Positions 26,078 through 35,786 of a DNA stretch of 60,031 nucleotides are shown here, one piece after another. A program made the translations under genes and the position numbers. The stretch comes from an uncultured Eubacteriaceae bacterium (GTDB taxonomy: Bacteria; Bacillota; Clostridia; Lachnospirales; CAG-274): assembly GCA_946497035.1 (NCBI GenBank), contig CAMMIW010000014.1:1-60031 (forward strand), written 5' to 3'. Within the stretch, counting starts at the first letter, position 1. Each line of letters starts with the position of its first letter. The notes beneath the pieces were generated by a model. That model worked only from the letters and a program-made list of their open reading frames with translations. It made no database searches and was not told where the DNA came from.

Positions 26078-26952
26078 TGAATACATTAGACAAAAATAAT
26101 ATGGTTAATATTATAAATGATGAAATATTACAATATTTACAAAAATATTGTGGAAAAGAAATGTATGAACCTATACAATACAGTATAAAAGCAGGTGGTA
26201 AACGTTTTAGGCCTATGATAATGCTCTTAATGTGTGAGGCCTTATGTGGCACATATAAAGAGGCTATACCTTTTGCTGTTGCTATAGAGTGTATACATAC
26301 ATATTCTTTAATACACGACGATTTACCTAGTATGGATAATGATGAGCTTAGGCGAGGCTTACCTACTTGTCACATACAATTTGATGAGGCTACGGCTATA
26401 TTAGCAGGTGATGGGCTTTTAAACCTTGCTTTTGAAATAATGTTAGATAAGCTAGAAAAAGATTTTGAAAAAAAATATTTAAAAGCTATAAATTGTATTG
26501 CCATTGCATCTGGCACAAAAGGTATGATAAAAGGTCAAGCTTTAGACATTAAGGCAGAGGGTAAAAAAATTAACGAAAAAGAGCTTTTTGATATATATGA
26601 AAATAAAACAGGTAAGCTTATTTTAGCTAGCATAAAATGTGGAGCTATAATAGGTGGTGCTAATGATGAACAAATAAAAATTATTGAAAATATGGCTTAT
26701 AAATTAGGTATAGCATTTCAAATACAAGATGATATATTAGATATAGAAGGAGATCAAGATAAAATAGGGAAGCCGATTAATAGTGATTTAAAAAATGATA
26801 AATCTACTTATATTAGTATATTTGGCTTAGAAAAAGCTAAAAAAGACTATAATATATTATCGTCACAAGTTTTAGAAGATTTAGAAAAACTAAATTTAAA
26901 AGATAAATATATTTATAGTTATATTGAAAAACTAATAAATAGAAAAAATTAA
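26077..26952 (+). CDS. ispA: polyprenyl (farnesyl) diphosphate synthase
   Basis: 291 aa. The first aspartate-rich motif is IHDDLPSMDND and the second is FQIQDDILDIEGD; GGKRFRPMIMLLMCEAL binds isopentenyl diphosphate. With bulky residues before the first motif, a C15 product is likely. It feeds isoprenoids made by the DXP path, whose first gene (dxs) lies in the same run. GGAGG before the ATG. Confidence 0.93.
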   Translation: MNTLDKNNMVNIINDEILQYLQKYCGKEMYEPIQYSIKAGGKRFRPMIMLLMCEALCGTYKEAIPFAVAIECIHTYSLIHDDLPSMDNDELRRGLPTCHIQFDEATAILAGDGLLNLAFEIMLDKLEKDFEKKYLKAINCIAIASGTKGMIKGQALDIKAEGKKINEKELFDIYENKTGKLILASIKCGAIIGGANDEQIKIIENMAYKLGIAFQIQDDILDIEGDQDKIGKPINSDLKNDKSTYISIFGLEKAKKDYNILSSQVLEDLEKLNLKDKYIYSYIEKLINRKN

Positions 26953-27068
26953 AAAAGGTAGGTTCTTTTTTTATTATTGGGGATATAAATAAAAATGTTA
27001 TATTTAATAAGATTAGACCAATAATTATTATAAAACCAAAAACTATAAGTAGAATTAAGGTGAATATT

Positions 27069-27512
27069 ATGACTATTTTTCAAGAAATTATTAATAACAA
27101 AATAATACAAACGGCTGTTTTATCTTGGTTTGTAGCTCAAGTAATAAAAATAATTATAGATTGTATAAAAAATAAAACAATAAACCCAGCATTAATTGTA
27201 AGCTCTGGTGGTATGCCAAGCTCACACAGCTCTTTTGTTACGGCTCTTGCTTGCTCTACAGGTTTTACAGAAGGTTTTGACTCTACATTATTTGCTATAA
27301 CTTTTGTTATTAGTATGGTTGTTATGTATGATGCATCTGGAGTAAGGCGTGCTGCAGGTAAGCAAGCACAGGTTTTAAACATATTTATTGCAAACTTTGA
27401 AAAACACGGTATAAAAATAGATTCTAAACTAAAAGAACTTTTAGGCCATAGCCCTGTAGAAGTTTTTGCGGGGGCTATATTAGGAATATTTATTGCAATT
27501 ATAATGTTTTAA
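27069..27512 (+). CDS. divergent PAP2 family protein (YuiD/DUF212)
   Basis: 147 aa from ATG 27069 (AAGG upstream overlaps an earlier GTG in frame). Motifs are SSGGMPSSHSSFVTALACS and YDASGVRRAAGKQA, the acid-phosphatase-like residues of the DUF212 group, with HSPVEVFAGAILG near the end. About four membrane segments. Probably a membrane-bound lipid or isoprenyl phosphatase, which fits its place between ispA and dxs. Substrate not known. Confidence 0.88.
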   Translation: MTIFQEIINNKIIQTAVLSWFVAQVIKIIIDCIKNKTINPALIVSSGGMPSSHSSFVTALACSTGFTEGFDSTLFAITFVISMVVMYDASGVRRAAGKQAQVLNIFIANFEKHGIKIDSKLKELLGHSPVEVFAGAILGIFIAIIMF

Positions 27513-27540
27513 AATAAATTTTTTTAATATTAAGGTATAA

Positions 27541-27567
27541 ATAAAAAGGTGATAACCACCTTTTTAT
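27541..27567 (+). terminator. hairpin between yuiD-like gene and dxs
   Basis: Eleven-bp stem (27541-27551 with 27557-27567) with T5 in its 3' arm and a five-base loop. A terminator or attenuator inside the gene run. Confidence 0.75.
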
Positions 27568-27610
27568 AAGGTTTATATAACCTAAAATATGTTGAAAAAG
27601 GAGGGCTAAA

Positions 27611-29497
27611 ATGTCATATTTAAATAATATTAATAGTCCGTCTGATTTAAAAAAACTTAGTATAGATCAATTAAATTGTTTATCACAAGAAATAAGAGAT
27701 TTTTTAATAAACTCTTTATCTAAAACAGGTGGACATTTAGCATCTAATTTAGGTGTTATAGAGCTTACGATAGCTCTTAACTATTGTTTTGATTTTTCTA
27801 AAGATAAAATAGTTTGGGATGTAGGCCATCAAGTATATACACATAAAATTTTAACAGGTAGAAGAGAGCTTTTTGATAGCCTTAGAAAAAAAGATGGGCT
27901 TAGCGGCTTTCCTAAAACAGAAGAAAGCATCTATGATCATTTTAACACAGGCCATAGCTCCACATCTATATCGGCAAGTCTTGGATTTGCTACCGCTAGA
28001 GATTTATTAGGCAAAAATTATAACGTAGTATCTGTTATAGGTGATGGTGCTATGACAGGTGGCTTAGTTTATGAAGCTATGAATAATGCTGGTGCTAACA
28101 ATAAAAAACTTTTAATTATATTAAATGATAATCAAATTTCTATAAGCGAAAATGTTGGTTCTATGAGCAAACATTTAAGTAGCTTACGTTCTGCCCCAGA
28201 ATATATAGAAGCTAAAATAGATGTAAAACAATTTTTAGAAAAATTTAATATAGTTGGTGGTAAAATAAATAAAGTTTTAGAAAAAACAAAAGAAGGTATA
28301 AAGTATGCAGTTTTACCAAGCGTAATGTTTGAACAACTAGGTATAAAATATATAGGGCCAATTGATGGCCACGATATATCAGGGCTTATAAAAGCTATAA
28401 ATAATGTTAAAAATATAGACAAACCTGTTTTATTACACATTATAACTAAAAAAGGAATGGGTTATGCTCATGCAGAAAATGATCCTTATAACTATCACGG
28501 GGTAGCACCTTTTGATACAGAAACAGGTAAGCCTATTAATAAAAATACAATTGAAACTTATTCAGATGTTTTTGGCAAATTTATGGTTAGAGAGGCTAAC
28601 AAAAATAAAAAGCTTGTAGCTATTACGGCGGCTATGCCTTCAGGCACAGGGCTTTCATTTTTTGCTAAAGCATATTCAGATAGATTATTTGACGTTGGAA
28701 TAGCAGAAGAACATGCAGTTATATTTGGTGGTGGTCTTGCTATGAGCGGTTTTACGCCTGTATTTGCTGTATATTCTACATTTTTACAAAGAGGATATGA
28801 TCAAATAATACATGATATATGTATACAAAATTTACATATAGTATTTGCTATAGATAGGGCAGGGGTTGTTGGTGATGATGGTGAAACCCATCAAGGTATA
28901 TTTGATATATCTTATCTTTCACATATACCAAATTTAACTGTGTTAGCTCCTAAAAATAAAAGTGAGCTTTTAAAAATGTTAGATTATGCGGTTAATAAAC
29001 ATAATGGGCCAATAGCTATAAGATATCCAAAAGGTATAGCTAACAATACTTATAGTGAAAATGAACCAGAAATTTGTTATAATAAATGTGAAATTATAAG
29101 TCAAAAAGGTAATATAGCTATTATATCTGTTGGAACTATGATAGATAATGTAAAACCAGTATATGAAAAGCTTATAAGCGAAGGTTATAGCATATCGTTA
29201 ATAAATGCAAGGTTTATATCTCCAATAGATAATGGACTTATAGAAAATATTAAAAATAATTTTGATTATATTTTTACAGTAGAAGATAATGTTTTAAAAG
29301 GTGGTTTTGGGTCTAACCTTATAACTATGCTTATAAAGAATGAAATTTTTGATAAAAAAATATATAATATAGCTTTTCCAGATGAATATATAGAACAAGC
29401 AACAATAAAGCAGCTACACAATAAATATGGGTTAGATCCAAAGGGTATATATAAAACTATTAAAAAGAAGTTAGGAAATATAAAAAATGGAAAATAG
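27611..29497 (+). CDS. dxs: 1-deoxy-D-xylulose-5-phosphate synthase
   Basis: 628 aa, thiamine-diphosphate enzyme that condenses pyruvate and glyceraldehyde-3-phosphate, the first step of the MEP isoprenoid path. Motifs: GGHLASNLGVIELTIAL, WDVGHQVYTHKILTGR, GDGAMTGGLVYEAMNN (ThDP site) and DVGIAEEHAVIFGGGLA; DRAGVVGDDGETHQG lies in the pyrimidine domain. Full length. It overlaps tlyA by 11 bp. GGAGG ribosome site. Confidence 0.96.
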   Translation: MSYLNNINSPSDLKKLSIDQLNCLSQEIRDFLINSLSKTGGHLASNLGVIELTIALNYCFDFSKDKIVWDVGHQVYTHKILTGRRELFDSLRKKDGLSGFPKTEESIYDHFNTGHSSTSISASLGFATARDLLGKNYNVVSVIGDGAMTGGLVYEAMNNAGANNKKLLIILNDNQISISENVGSMSKHLSSLRSAPEYIEAKIDVKQFLEKFNIVGGKINKVLEKTKEGIKYAVLPSVMFEQLGIKYIGPIDGHDISGLIKAINNVKNIDKPVLLHIITKKGMGYAHAENDPYNYHGVAPFDTETGKPINKNTIETYSDVFGKFMVREANKNKKLVAITAAMPSGTGLSFFAKAYSDRLFDVGIAEEHAVIFGGGLAMSGFTPVFAVYSTFLQRGYDQIIHDICIQNLHIVFAIDRAGVVGDDGETHQGIFDISYLSHIPNLTVLAPKNKSELLKMLDYAVNKHNGPIAIRYPKGIANNTYSENEPEICYNKCEIISQKGNIAIISVGTMIDNVKPVYEKLISEGYSISLINARFISPIDNGLIENIKNNFDYIFTVEDNVLKGGFGSNLITMLIKNEIFDKKIYNIAFPDEYIEQATIKQLHNKYGLDPKGIYKTIKKKLGNIKNGK

Positions 29498-30269
29498 GCT
29501 TGATATAGCTATTAAACAAAAATATGGATATTCTAGAGAATATGCAAAAGAAATTATTTTAAAAGGTTATGTTTATATAAATAATAAAAATATAAAAAAA
29601 CCATCATACAAAGTTTTAGAAAATGATACTATCAATATAGATAAAATGGCCATACCTAAGTATGTTAGTAGAGGTGGCTTTAAATTAGAAAAAGCTTTAA
29701 ATTATTTTAATATATGTTTACAAAACAAAGAATGTATAGATATTGGAGCATCTACAGGTGGCTTTTCAGACTGCATGTTACAAAATGGCGCTAAGCTTGT
29801 TTATGCAATAGATGTAGGCACTAATCAACTAGATTATAAAATTTTAAATAATAACAAAGTTGTATCTATAGAAAATATAGATATAAGAAATTTTGAATCA
29901 ACTCAAAAATTTGACTTTGTATCTGTAGATGTATCTTTTATATCTCTTAAAAAAATTATTTATAAAATTAACGAGCTTATAAAAGATACAGGCATTATAA
30001 CTATGCTTATAAAGCCTCAGTTTGAAGCAGGTAGAGAAAATATAGACAAAAACGGAATTGTAAAAAATAAAAATATCCATATAAAAGTTTTACAAGATAT
30101 ATGCAATTTTTGCATAGAGCAGGGGCTTTTTGTATATGATATTACATATTCACCTATAAAAGGTAGCAAAGGTAATATAGAATATCTTATTTGTTTAAAC
30201 AAACAACAAAACAATAAAATTTTGCCTTTTAAGAAAGTAGTTTTTGAAGCTTTTGAAAATTTAAAATAA
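29487..30269 (+). CDS. tlyA: TlyA-family rRNA 2'-O-methyltransferase
   Basis: 260 aa. An N-terminal S4 RNA-binding domain (about 1-60) precedes an FtsJ-like methyltransferase domain with DIGASTGGFSDCMLQNGA (SAM site) and FVSVDVSFISLKKI. Methylates 16S/23S rRNA in characterised members. Starting inside dxs, it is probably coupled to it. This order (dxs-tlyA-nadK-argR-recN) is standard in Clostridia. Confidence 0.93.
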   Translation: MENRLDIAIKQKYGYSREYAKEIILKGYVYINNKNIKKPSYKVLENDTINIDKMAIPKYVSRGGFKLEKALNYFNICLQNKECIDIGASTGGFSDCMLQNGAKLVYAIDVGTNQLDYKILNNNKVVSIENIDIRNFESTQKFDFVSVDVSFISLKKIIYKINELIKDTGIITMLIKPQFEAGRENIDKNGIVKNKNIHIKVLQDICNFCIEQGLFVYDITYSPIKGSKGNIEYLICLNKQQNNKILPFKKVVFEAFENLK

Positions 30270-30284
30270 AAGGGGTTTTTTATT

Positions 30285-31127
30285 ATGAAAATAGGTTTTA
30301 TAACAAATGAGGATAAAGACAAAAGTTTTGTATATACTAATGAGCTTATAAATTTTTGTATTAAACAAAATACAACTCCATTAATACTTAAAAATTTTAA
30401 AAATATGATATATAGCCAAAAAGTTTTATTTTTAAATCAAACAGAGCTTTTTAAACAGTCAGATTTTATAATTATTTTAGGTGGAGATGGAACAATTCTT
30501 AGGTGGGCTAAAAAAATAGCCAAATTTAATAAAAATATTTTAGGTATAAATATGGGAACATTAGGTTATTTAACAGATGTGGAAAAACACGAAGGCTATA
30601 TAGCTATAAAAAACGTTTTAGATAACAACTATAATGTAGAAAAAAGAATGATGCTTAGTGCCACAATTAATAATAAAGAATATATATGCTTAAATGAAGT
30701 AAACATTAATAATGGTAATGTTTCTAGAATGGTAAAAATAGGTATAGATATAAACGATAGATTTGTAGATGCTTTTAGCGCAGATGGACTTATTATATCT
30801 ACTCCTACAGGATCTACCGCTTATAACCTTTCGGCAGGTGGCCCTATATTAAAGCCAGATACAGAGCTTATGGCTATTACTTATGTTTGTCCTCACGCCT
30901 TATTTTCTAGGCCTTATGTTATATCTTCAAATGATAAAATAAGAGCATATGTTACTAATAAAGATAATGTGGCATATTTATCTCTAGATGGACAAGATTC
31001 TATACCTATTAAATATGGAGACAGTGTTTATATTAAAAAATCTTCTTTTTATACCAACATTATAAAAACAAGTAGGCTTAGTTTTTATGATATACTAAGA
31101 AGAAAAATGTTTGAGATAAGGAAGTGA
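30285..31127 (+). CDS. nadK: NAD kinase
   Basis: 280 aa; phosphorylates NAD to NADP. GGDGTILRW carries the catalytic aspartate. NEVNINNGNVSRM and DGLIISTPTGSTAYNLSAGG match the second and third conserved blocks. 15 bp after tlyA; its stop overlaps the upstream region of argR. Confidence 0.95.
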   Translation: MKIGFITNEDKDKSFVYTNELINFCIKQNTTPLILKNFKNMIYSQKVLFLNQTELFKQSDFIIILGGDGTILRWAKKIAKFNKNILGINMGTLGYLTDVEKHEGYIAIKNVLDNNYNVEKRMMLSATINNKEYICLNEVNINNGNVSRMVKIGIDINDRFVDAFSADGLIISTPTGSTAYNLSAGGPILKPDTELMAITYVCPHALFSRPYVISSNDKIRAYVTNKDNVAYLSLDGQDSIPIKYGDSVYIKKSSFYTNIIKTSRLSFYDILRRKMFEIRK

Positions 31128-31132
31128 TTTTT

Positions 31133-31585
31133 ATGAAAACAAAAAGACATTCTAAAATAATAGAACTAATAAAAGAATATGATATAGAAACACAAGAAGA
31201 GCTAACAGAAAAATTAAAAGAATCAGGTTTTGAAGTTACACAGGCTACTATATCTAGAGATATAAGAGAGCTAAAGCTTACAAAGGTTGCTGTAAGCGGT
31301 GGAAAACAAAAATATCAGGCTTTTTTACAAGATGGAAATCAAATGTCTGAAAAATTTATAAGAGTTTTTAAAGATGGGGTTTTAAACATAGATTATGCTC
31401 AAAATATTATTGTTATAAAAACTTTAAATGGTATGGCTATGGGTGTTGCAGCCGCATTAGATTCTATGGGAAATGATGAAATAATAGGTAGCATAGCAGG
31501 TGATGATAACATTTTTTGTGTGGTAAAAACAGAAGAAAAAGCTATTAAGCTTGTTGAAAAATTAAAAGCTAAAATTAATTCTTAA
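31133..31585 (+). CDS. argR: arginine repressor
   Basis: 150 aa from ATG 31133; AAGGAAG is well spaced for it, and a GTG nine bases earlier is less likely. An N-terminal winged helix (TQEELTEKLKESGFEVTQAT, then ISRDIRELKLTKV) binds ARG boxes and the C-terminal IAGDDNIFCVV region binds arginine and forms hexamers. It could control arginine supply to the SpeA/SpeB path in this window, but I did not find a convincing ARG box there. Confidence 0.94.
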   Translation: MKTKRHSKIIELIKEYDIETQEELTEKLKESGFEVTQATISRDIRELKLTKVAVSGGKQKYQAFLQDGNQMSEKFIRVFKDGVLNIDYAQNIIVIKTLNGMAMGVAAALDSMGNDEIIGSIAGDDNIFCVVKTEEKAIKLVEKLKAKINS

Positions 31586-31606
31586 TTAAAAAAAGGAAGT
31601 GTCAAT

Positions 31607-33295
31607 TTGTTACAACAGCTTTACATAAAAAATGTAGCTTTAATAAATGAAGCTTTAATAGAGTTTGACAAAGGGCTTAACATATTATCAGGTGAGACTG
31701 GTGCAGGTAAATCTATATTTATAGGCTCTTTAGCTTTTGTTTTAGGAGCAAGAGCAACAAAAGATTTTATTAAAAAAGGCGAAGATTATGCTATGGTTGA
31801 AGCTCTTTTAACTTTAAAGTCTGAAACTATTAAAAATGAGATTAGAGATATTGGTGTAGATATAGACGAAGATAGCTCGGTGCTTATAGCTAGAACTTAT
31901 AATAAATCTGGTAGAAATATTTGCAAAGTTAACGGTAGACCAGCAACACTTGGTATGATAAAAGAAATTTGTGAGAAGCTTATAGATATACATGGTCAAC
32001 ATGAGCATCAATCTCTTTTAAACCCTACAAAACATATTTTATTATTAGATAGATTTTGTGAAAGTGATTTAATAGAGCCAAAAGCAAAGCTTTCTAATTT
32101 AATTAAAGATTATAAAAAAGTTTTAAAACAAATATCAGATTTATCTATGGGAAAAGATAGAGAAGATTTAATAGATTTTTTTAATTATCAAATAAATGAA
32201 ATAGAAAATGCTAAACTATCTAAAGATGAAGAAGAAATTATTTTAGAAGAAAGAAAAATTTTATCTCAAGCAGAAAGATTAAAATCACTTTATACAGATA
32301 GTATAAACCTTTTATATAGCTCAGATGATTTGGCAGCTTTAGATAAAATAGGTATTGCATTAAACAATATAGAAACAATAATAAATATAGATAAAGAAAA
32401 GCAACATATATATGACGATTTGCAAGATATTTATGCAAAGCTTGAAGAAATAATAAGAGATATTAAAAAATATGATGAAAGCATAGAATATAATGAGCAT
32501 AGGCTTAATGAAATAGAAAATAGGTTAGATTTAATACAAAAACTAAAAAGAAAATATGGCACTACAATTACCGAAATATTAAATTTTAAGGAAGAAACAA
32601 AAATTAAGTTAGACAACCTAATAAATAGCGAAGAAAAAATATTAAAATTATATGGCAAAAAAGAAAATATTGAAAAAGAAATAAAACAAACTTGTATAAA
32701 TATAAGTAATGTTAGAAAGCAAAAGGCCATCTATTTAGAAAAAAATATTGAAAAACATTTATTTGATTTAGGTATGCAAAACTCTAAATTTAAAATAGAT
32801 ATAAAACAAAAAGATACTTTTAATCAAAATGGTTTTGATAAAGTAGAATTTTTAATAAGAACTAACTTAGGAGAAGACGTTAAACCACTTTCTAAAATAG
32901 CATCTGGTGGAGAGATGAGCAGGGTAATGTTATCTTTAAAAGCAGTTTTATCTTTTGTTGATACGATAGATACTTTTATATTTGATGAGATAGATTCAGG
33001 TATTAGTGGTAGGACGGCTCAAATGGTAGCAGAAAAAATGTCTCTGTTATCTAAAAATAATCAAATTATTTGTATTACACATTTACCACAAATTGCTGCT
33101 ATGGGCGATCAACATTTTTTAATTAACAAGCTATCTAATGATAAAAATACTATAACAAGCATAGAAAAGCTAAAAGATAGTGAAATAGTAAAGGAAATAG
33201 CTAGAATGACAGGCGGTGCTACTATAACAGATTTTACATTAGCATCGGCTAAAGAAATGTTAGAGCAAGCTAAAAATATAAAAAGTAAACTTTAA
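31607..33295 (+). CDS. recN: DNA repair protein RecN
   Basis: 562 aa, SMC-like ATPase for double-strand-break repair. TTG start with AAGGAAG seven to eight bases upstream; the N-terminus LQQLYIKNVALINEALIEFD is normal. Walker A GETGAGKSI, a central coiled coil (about 160-370), signature ASGGEMSRVMLSLK, Walker B FIFDEIDSGISG and ITHLPQIAAMGDQH are all present. In spore-forming Clostridia spoIVB and spo0A often follow; here a terminator and a convergent gene follow. Confidence 0.95.
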   Translation: MLQQLYIKNVALINEALIEFDKGLNILSGETGAGKSIFIGSLAFVLGARATKDFIKKGEDYAMVEALLTLKSETIKNEIRDIGVDIDEDSSVLIARTYNKSGRNICKVNGRPATLGMIKEICEKLIDIHGQHEHQSLLNPTKHILLLDRFCESDLIEPKAKLSNLIKDYKKVLKQISDLSMGKDREDLIDFFNYQINEIENAKLSKDEEEIILEERKILSQAERLKSLYTDSINLLYSSDDLAALDKIGIALNNIETIINIDKEKQHIYDDLQDIYAKLEEIIRDIKKYDESIEYNEHRLNEIENRLDLIQKLKRKYGTTITEILNFKEETKIKLDNLINSEEKILKLYGKKENIEKEIKQTCINISNVRKQKAIYLEKNIEKHLFDLGMQNSKFKIDIKQKDTFNQNGFDKVEFLIRTNLGEDVKPLSKIASGGEMSRVMLSLKAVLSFVDTIDTFIFDEIDSGISGRTAQMVAEKMSLLSKNNQIICITHLPQIAAMGDQHFLINKLSNDKNTITSIEKLKDSEIVKEIARMTGGATITDFTLASAKEMLEQAKNIKSKL

Positions 33296-33341
33296 TTAAT
33301 TTTATTTTTTAGTATTTTTAGTATCAGGTTAATACTTATTA

Positions 33342-33380
33342 TAAATTAAGGCTGTAGATTTTAACTACAGCCTTAATTTA
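33342..33380. terminator. bidirectional terminator between recN and thiI
   Basis: Perfect 16-bp stem TAAATTAAGGCTGTAG (33342-33357 with 33365-33380), 7-base loop. A second perfect hairpin (TTGATAAGA arms, 33388-33411) follows at once without a T run. Confidence 0.88.
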
Positions 33381-33463
33381 ATTTAGATTGATAAGATGCT
33401 AGTCTTATCAAAAGGGGATAGATTTACCTTTTATATTAAACTTTAACAATTTAAAAATGTGTT

Positions 33464-34639
33464 TTATAAAACTATAGTTTCTATATTATCAATAGCTTTA
33501 TCTATCAATATATCTAAATCTATTATATTTTTTTCTATATTTTCTATAATATTTTTTTTAGGTTTAGTTTCTGGGTGTTTTGCTACAAATATTGTGCAAC
33601 AATCTTCATAAGGTCTAATAGAAATATCAAATGTACCTAATTTTCTAGCTATATCTATAATCTCTTGTTTATCCATACTACAAAGAGGCCTAAAAACAGG
33701 TAAATTTTTAACTGCCGAATTTATAGCATCTATAGCCTGCATTGTTTGACTAGCAACTTGTCCTATGCTATCACCTGTTACAAGTCCTTGACTATTATTT
33801 TTTATAGCTATTTTTTCTGCAATTTTAAACATAGTTCTTTTTAATAAAATAGTCATTTTTTCAGGTGGAACACTTTCGTATACTTTTAGTTGAGTTTCTG
33901 TAAAAGGAACTATATGTAATTTTATTTCCCCTGTAAATGTAGAAAGCTGATTAGCTAAATCTATAACTTTTTGTTTTGCTCTATCTGACGTATATGGTGG
34001 GCTATGAAAATAAACTGCCTCAATAGAAACACCTCTTTTAGCCATCATAAAAGCGGCAACAGGGCTATCTATACCACCAGATAATAAAACAGTAGCTTTA
34101 CCAGATGTACCTATAGGTAAGCCACCAAAACCTTTTATAAGCTTACTATAAATATAGGTATAGTTTCTTATTTCTACCATTAAAGTTATATTTGGATTTC
34201 TTACGTCAACAGATATATTTTCCATATTATCAAAAATATATCCACCTATATCTGTTGATATTTCTCTAGAGCTCATAGGATATTGCTTATCTGAACGTTT
34301 AGTTTCTACTTTAAAGGTATATGGTTTATCTGACCAATGTTGTTTCATATGAAAAAGAGCTTTTTCTCTTATATTTTCTATATTGCTATTATCAAGTTTT
34401 ATAGCAGGACATACTGCCGTTATACCTAATATATTAACAACTAAAGGTATAACTTTATCATAGTCAAAATCATCTTCTCTATTTTCTATTAATATTCTAC
34501 CTTGTTCTTTTGTTACAGAATAGTTACCTACTTTTTCTAAATTTTTACATATAGTTTTTAAAAGTTTATTTTCTATTAAGTGTCTATTTTTTCCTCTTAA
34601 AGCAATTTCGCCATATTTAGCTAATAAAACATTTTGCAT
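33464..34639 (-). CDS. thiI: tRNA 4-thiouridine sulfurtransferase ThiI
   Basis: 391 aa: N-terminal ferredoxin-like and THUMP domains, then a PP-loop ATPase with LLSGGIDSPVAAFMMAKRG. It lacks the rhodanese domain of E. coli ThiI, as is usual in Firmicutes. It adds sulfur to U8 of tRNA, taken from the cysteine desulfurase encoded 9 bp upstream. The latter part (RPLCSMDKQEIIDIARKLGT) is typical. Confidence 0.95.
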   Translation of the reverse strand: MQNVLLAKYGEIALRGKNRHLIENKLLKTICKNLEKVGNYSVTKEQGRILIENREDDFDYDKVIPLVVNILGITAVCPAIKLDNSNIENIREKALFHMKQHWSDKPYTFKVETKRSDKQYPMSSREISTDIGGYIFDNMENISVDVRNPNITLMVEIRNYTYIYSKLIKGFGGLPIGTSGKATVLLSGGIDSPVAAFMMAKRGVSIEAVYFHSPPYTSDRAKQKVIDLANQLSTFTGEIKLHIVPFTETQLKVYESVPPEKMTILLKRTMFKIAEKIAIKNNSQGLVTGDSIGQVASQTMQAIDAINSAVKNLPVFRPLCSMDKQEIIDIARKLGTFDISIRPYEDCCTIFVAKHPETKPKKNIIENIEKNIIDLDILIDKAIDNIETIVL

Positions 34640-34648
34640 AATTTTCTC

Positions 34649-35785
34649 CTATCTTTTTGTATACATTCTAAGTATAGGTATAATATTTAAAATAGTTTCG
34701 TTAAATTGTTTTGCCTCTTCTAGCGTATTATCAAAAGAGAAACTTACTCTTATAGTAGAGCCTACATTATTTTCATTTACATAATGTATTGTAGATAAAT
34801 CTTTTTTACCTTTTGAGCCACAAGCAGAACCAGTAGAAACAAAAATACCTTTATCTTCTAAAGAATGTAATAAAACTTCTCCTTTAACATCTTTAAAACT
34901 AAGACTTAATATATATGGTATACCATTTTCTTCATCACCATTTATATACATATTTTCTATTTTATCTTTTAAACCAATAATCTCTTTTTTTATTTTATAT
35001 ATTTTTTCAAAATTTTCATCTAAATTTTCATAGGCAATTTGACTAGCTTTACAAATACCTATTATACCTTCATTATTTATAGTGCCAGAGCGAATGCCTT
35101 TTTGTTGCCCTGCACCAAAAATAATGTTATTAAGCCTTATGCCACTTTTTACATATAAAAAGCCTATACCTTTTTGAGCGTGAATTTTATGACCACTAAC
35201 ACTCATTAAATCTATATATTTTACATTTATTTTTAACTTTCCAAAAGCTTGTACTGCATCTGTATGAAAAATAGTATTTTTATTTTTTTCTTTTATTTTT
35301 TTGCCTATTTCATCAATTTTTTGTATAGTTCCTATTTCATTGTTTACATACATAATGCTTACAAAAATTGTATTATCATCTATTTGGTTAATAAGGTTAT
35401 CTATATCTATATAACCTTTATTATCTACATCTAAATAACAAACTTCAAAACCACGGTTTTCAAGCTCATTAAAACATTTTAAAACAGATGGGTGTTCTAT
35501 TTTTGTTGTTATAATTTTGTTGCCATATTTTTTATAGGCATCACAAGCACCAAAAATAGCTATATTGTTAGATTCTGTGCCACCTGCTGTAAAATATATC
35601 TCATCTTCTTTAGCACCTATAATATTTGCTATAGTTTTTTTACTATTTACTATTTTTTGTTCGGCTTCATAGCCTAATCTATGTAAGGATGAAGCATTAG
35701 CAAAGTTATTATTCATAGTTTCTATAACTTCTTTTAAAACTTCATTATCTATTTTAGTTGTTGCAGAGTTATCAAAATAAATCAT
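34649..35785 (-). CDS. cysteine desulfurase (NifS/IscS family)
   Basis: 378 aa, PLP enzyme that takes sulfur from cysteine. IYFDNSATTKID at the start, FTAGGTESNNIAIFGA, the PLP lysine in SVSGHKIHAQKG and the catalytic cysteine in VSTGSACGSKGK are present. Placed before thiI, it most likely serves tRNA thiolation (NifZ-like role in Bacillus). It starts 1 bp after the rsmE stop, so the group is one operon. Confidence 0.94.
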   Translation of the reverse strand: MIYFDNSATTKIDNEVLKEVIETMNNNFANASSLHRLGYEAEQKIVNSKKTIANIIGAKEDEIYFTAGGTESNNIAIFGACDAYKKYGNKIITTKIEHPSVLKCFNELENRGFEVCYLDVDNKGYIDIDNLINQIDDNTIFVSIMYVNNEIGTIQKIDEIGKKIKEKNKNTIFHTDAVQAFGKLKINVKYIDLMSVSGHKIHAQKGIGFLYVKSGIRLNNIIFGAGQQKGIRSGTINNEGIIGICKASQIAYENLDENFEKIYKIKKEIIGLKDKIENMYINGDEENGIPYILSLSFKDVKGEVLLHSLEDKGIFVSTGSACGSKGKKDLSTIHYVNENNVGSTIRVSFSFDNTLEEAKQFNETILNIIPILRMYTKR

Positions 35786-35786
35786 A

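Noticed and set aside
33388..33411. Second hairpin after recN as a separate terminator
   Set aside because: Perfect 9-bp arms but no T run on either strand; function unclear, so only mentioned with the adjacent terminator.
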